Shown here: positions 5,438 to 5,748 of the stretch, piece by piece
Layout: every line of letters starts with the position of its first letter
Numbering within the stretch: the first letter of the stretch is position 1
Source: Rhodoferax sp. OV413
GTDB taxonomy: Bacteria; Pseudomonadota; Gammaproteobacteria; Burkholderiales; Burkholderiaceae_C
Length of the DNA stretch: 5,748 bases
NCBI GenBank assembly: GCA_945861195.1
Contig: CAMATS010000168.1
Location: forward strand, 1 to 5,748
Direction of reading: 5' to 3'
The notes under the pieces: model-generated
What the model saw: only the letters and a program-made list of their open reading frames with translations
The model's database searches: none
Told to the model about the DNA's origin: nothing
Translations under genes and position numbers: made by a program

Positions 5438-5748
5438 GTGGCCGATGACCCACGGGCTAAGCGCTGGGCAGGCGGCCTGATCGTCTCCTGCCAGCCGCTT
5501 GAGGGCGGCGCTATGGACCAGGATGAGACCGTGGTGGCGATGGCACTGGCGGCCGAGGCTGGAGGTGCCACCGCTCTGCGCATCGAAGGCGCAGCGCGGG
5601 TACGCCAGGTGGTGGCACGGGTTGGTATTCCGGTCGTCGGCATTGTCAAGCGCAACCTTGCCAGCAGCGCGGTGCGGATCACGCCACTGCTGGAAGATGT
5701 GGACGCGCTGTGTGCTGCGGGAGCTGCGGTGGTGGCGGTGGACGCAAC
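5438..5748 (+). CDS. nanE: N-acetylmannosamine-6-phosphate 2-epimerase, N-terminal 103 residues
   Basis: The first 103 codons of a family normally about 230 residues long; the rest lies beyond the right edge. NanE converts N-acetylmannosamine-6-phosphate to N-acetylglucosamine-6-phosphate in cytosolic sialic-acid breakdown. Agreement with E. coli NanE (from memory) is extensive: GGLIVSCQP (12-20), VAMALAAE (33-40), ALRIEG (46-51), PVVGIVKR (65-72), VRIT (79-82) and EDVDAL (86-91). Lys71 in GIVKR corresponds to the catalytic lysine of the NanE family. The N-terminus is a few residues shorter than in E. coli. It starts at GTG 5438, only nine bases after the aldolase stop and in the same reading frame, with AAGGG as ribosome site. 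Its presence is the strongest clue that the operon handles an N-acylmannosamine-type intermediate. NanE needs a phosphorylated substrate, so a NanK-type kinase is expected downstream or fused to its missing C-terminus (inference). Confidence 0.5.
   Translation, partial: MADDPRAKRWAGGLIVSCQPLEGGAMDQDETVVAMALAAEAGGATALRIEGAARVRQVVARVGIPVVGIVKRNLASSAVRITPLLEDVDALCAAGAAVVAVDA

Overview
The window looks like a chromosomal segment of a GC-rich proteobacterium, most likely a betaproteobacterium of the Burkholderiales (Comamonadaceae-like). This rests on codon choice, the FCD-type GntR regulator and the tripartite TRAP carrier, not on any marker gene. It holds one catabolic locus for a sugar acid, resembling the sialic-acid (nan/sia) uptake and breakdown loci but not identical to them. 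I see no RNA gene, CRISPR array, insertion sequence or phage gene.

Layout. Positions 716 down to 1 (minus strand, running off the left edge) encode a PIG-L/LmbE-type zinc deacetylase. A 248-base divergent intergenic region (717-964) follows, carrying three inverted repeats; the best operator candidate is the 11-base palindrome at 916-926. On the plus strand come a GntR/FCD regulator (965-1675), a periplasmic TRAP solute-binding protein (1733-2701), the small TRAP membrane subunit DctQ (2739-3209), the large TRAP permease DctM (3206-4483), an aldolase/lyase of the dihydrodipicolinate synthase/N-acetylneuraminate lyase superfamily (4499-5428), and the first 103 codons of an N-acetylmannosamine-6-phosphate 2-epimerase NanE (5438 to the right edge). 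Gaps between the plus-strand genes after the regulator are -4 to 37 bases, so binding protein to nanE reads as one operon.

How it may work together. The binding protein captures a carboxylated ligand, DctQM imports it with an ion gradient, the class I aldolase splits or dehydrates it, and NanE epimerises a phosphorylated acyl-aminosugar, which implies a NanK-type kinase outside the window. The divergent deacetylase could remove an acetyl group from the substrate or an intermediate. The regulator probably senses a pathway carboxylate.

The main point of interest is specificity. The binding protein keeps the SiaP residues that hold the carboxylate (Arg147, Arg167, Asn207) but lacks the N-lobe residues that hold the rest of sialic acid, and the aldolase keeps Tyr138 and Lys166 but lacks the residues that read the sialic-acid glycerol tail. 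Together with the deacetylase, this suggests a substrate related to sialic acid rather than N-acetylneuraminate itself. Comparisons with Haemophilus SiaP and E. coli NanA/NanE are from memory, not from a computed alignment.
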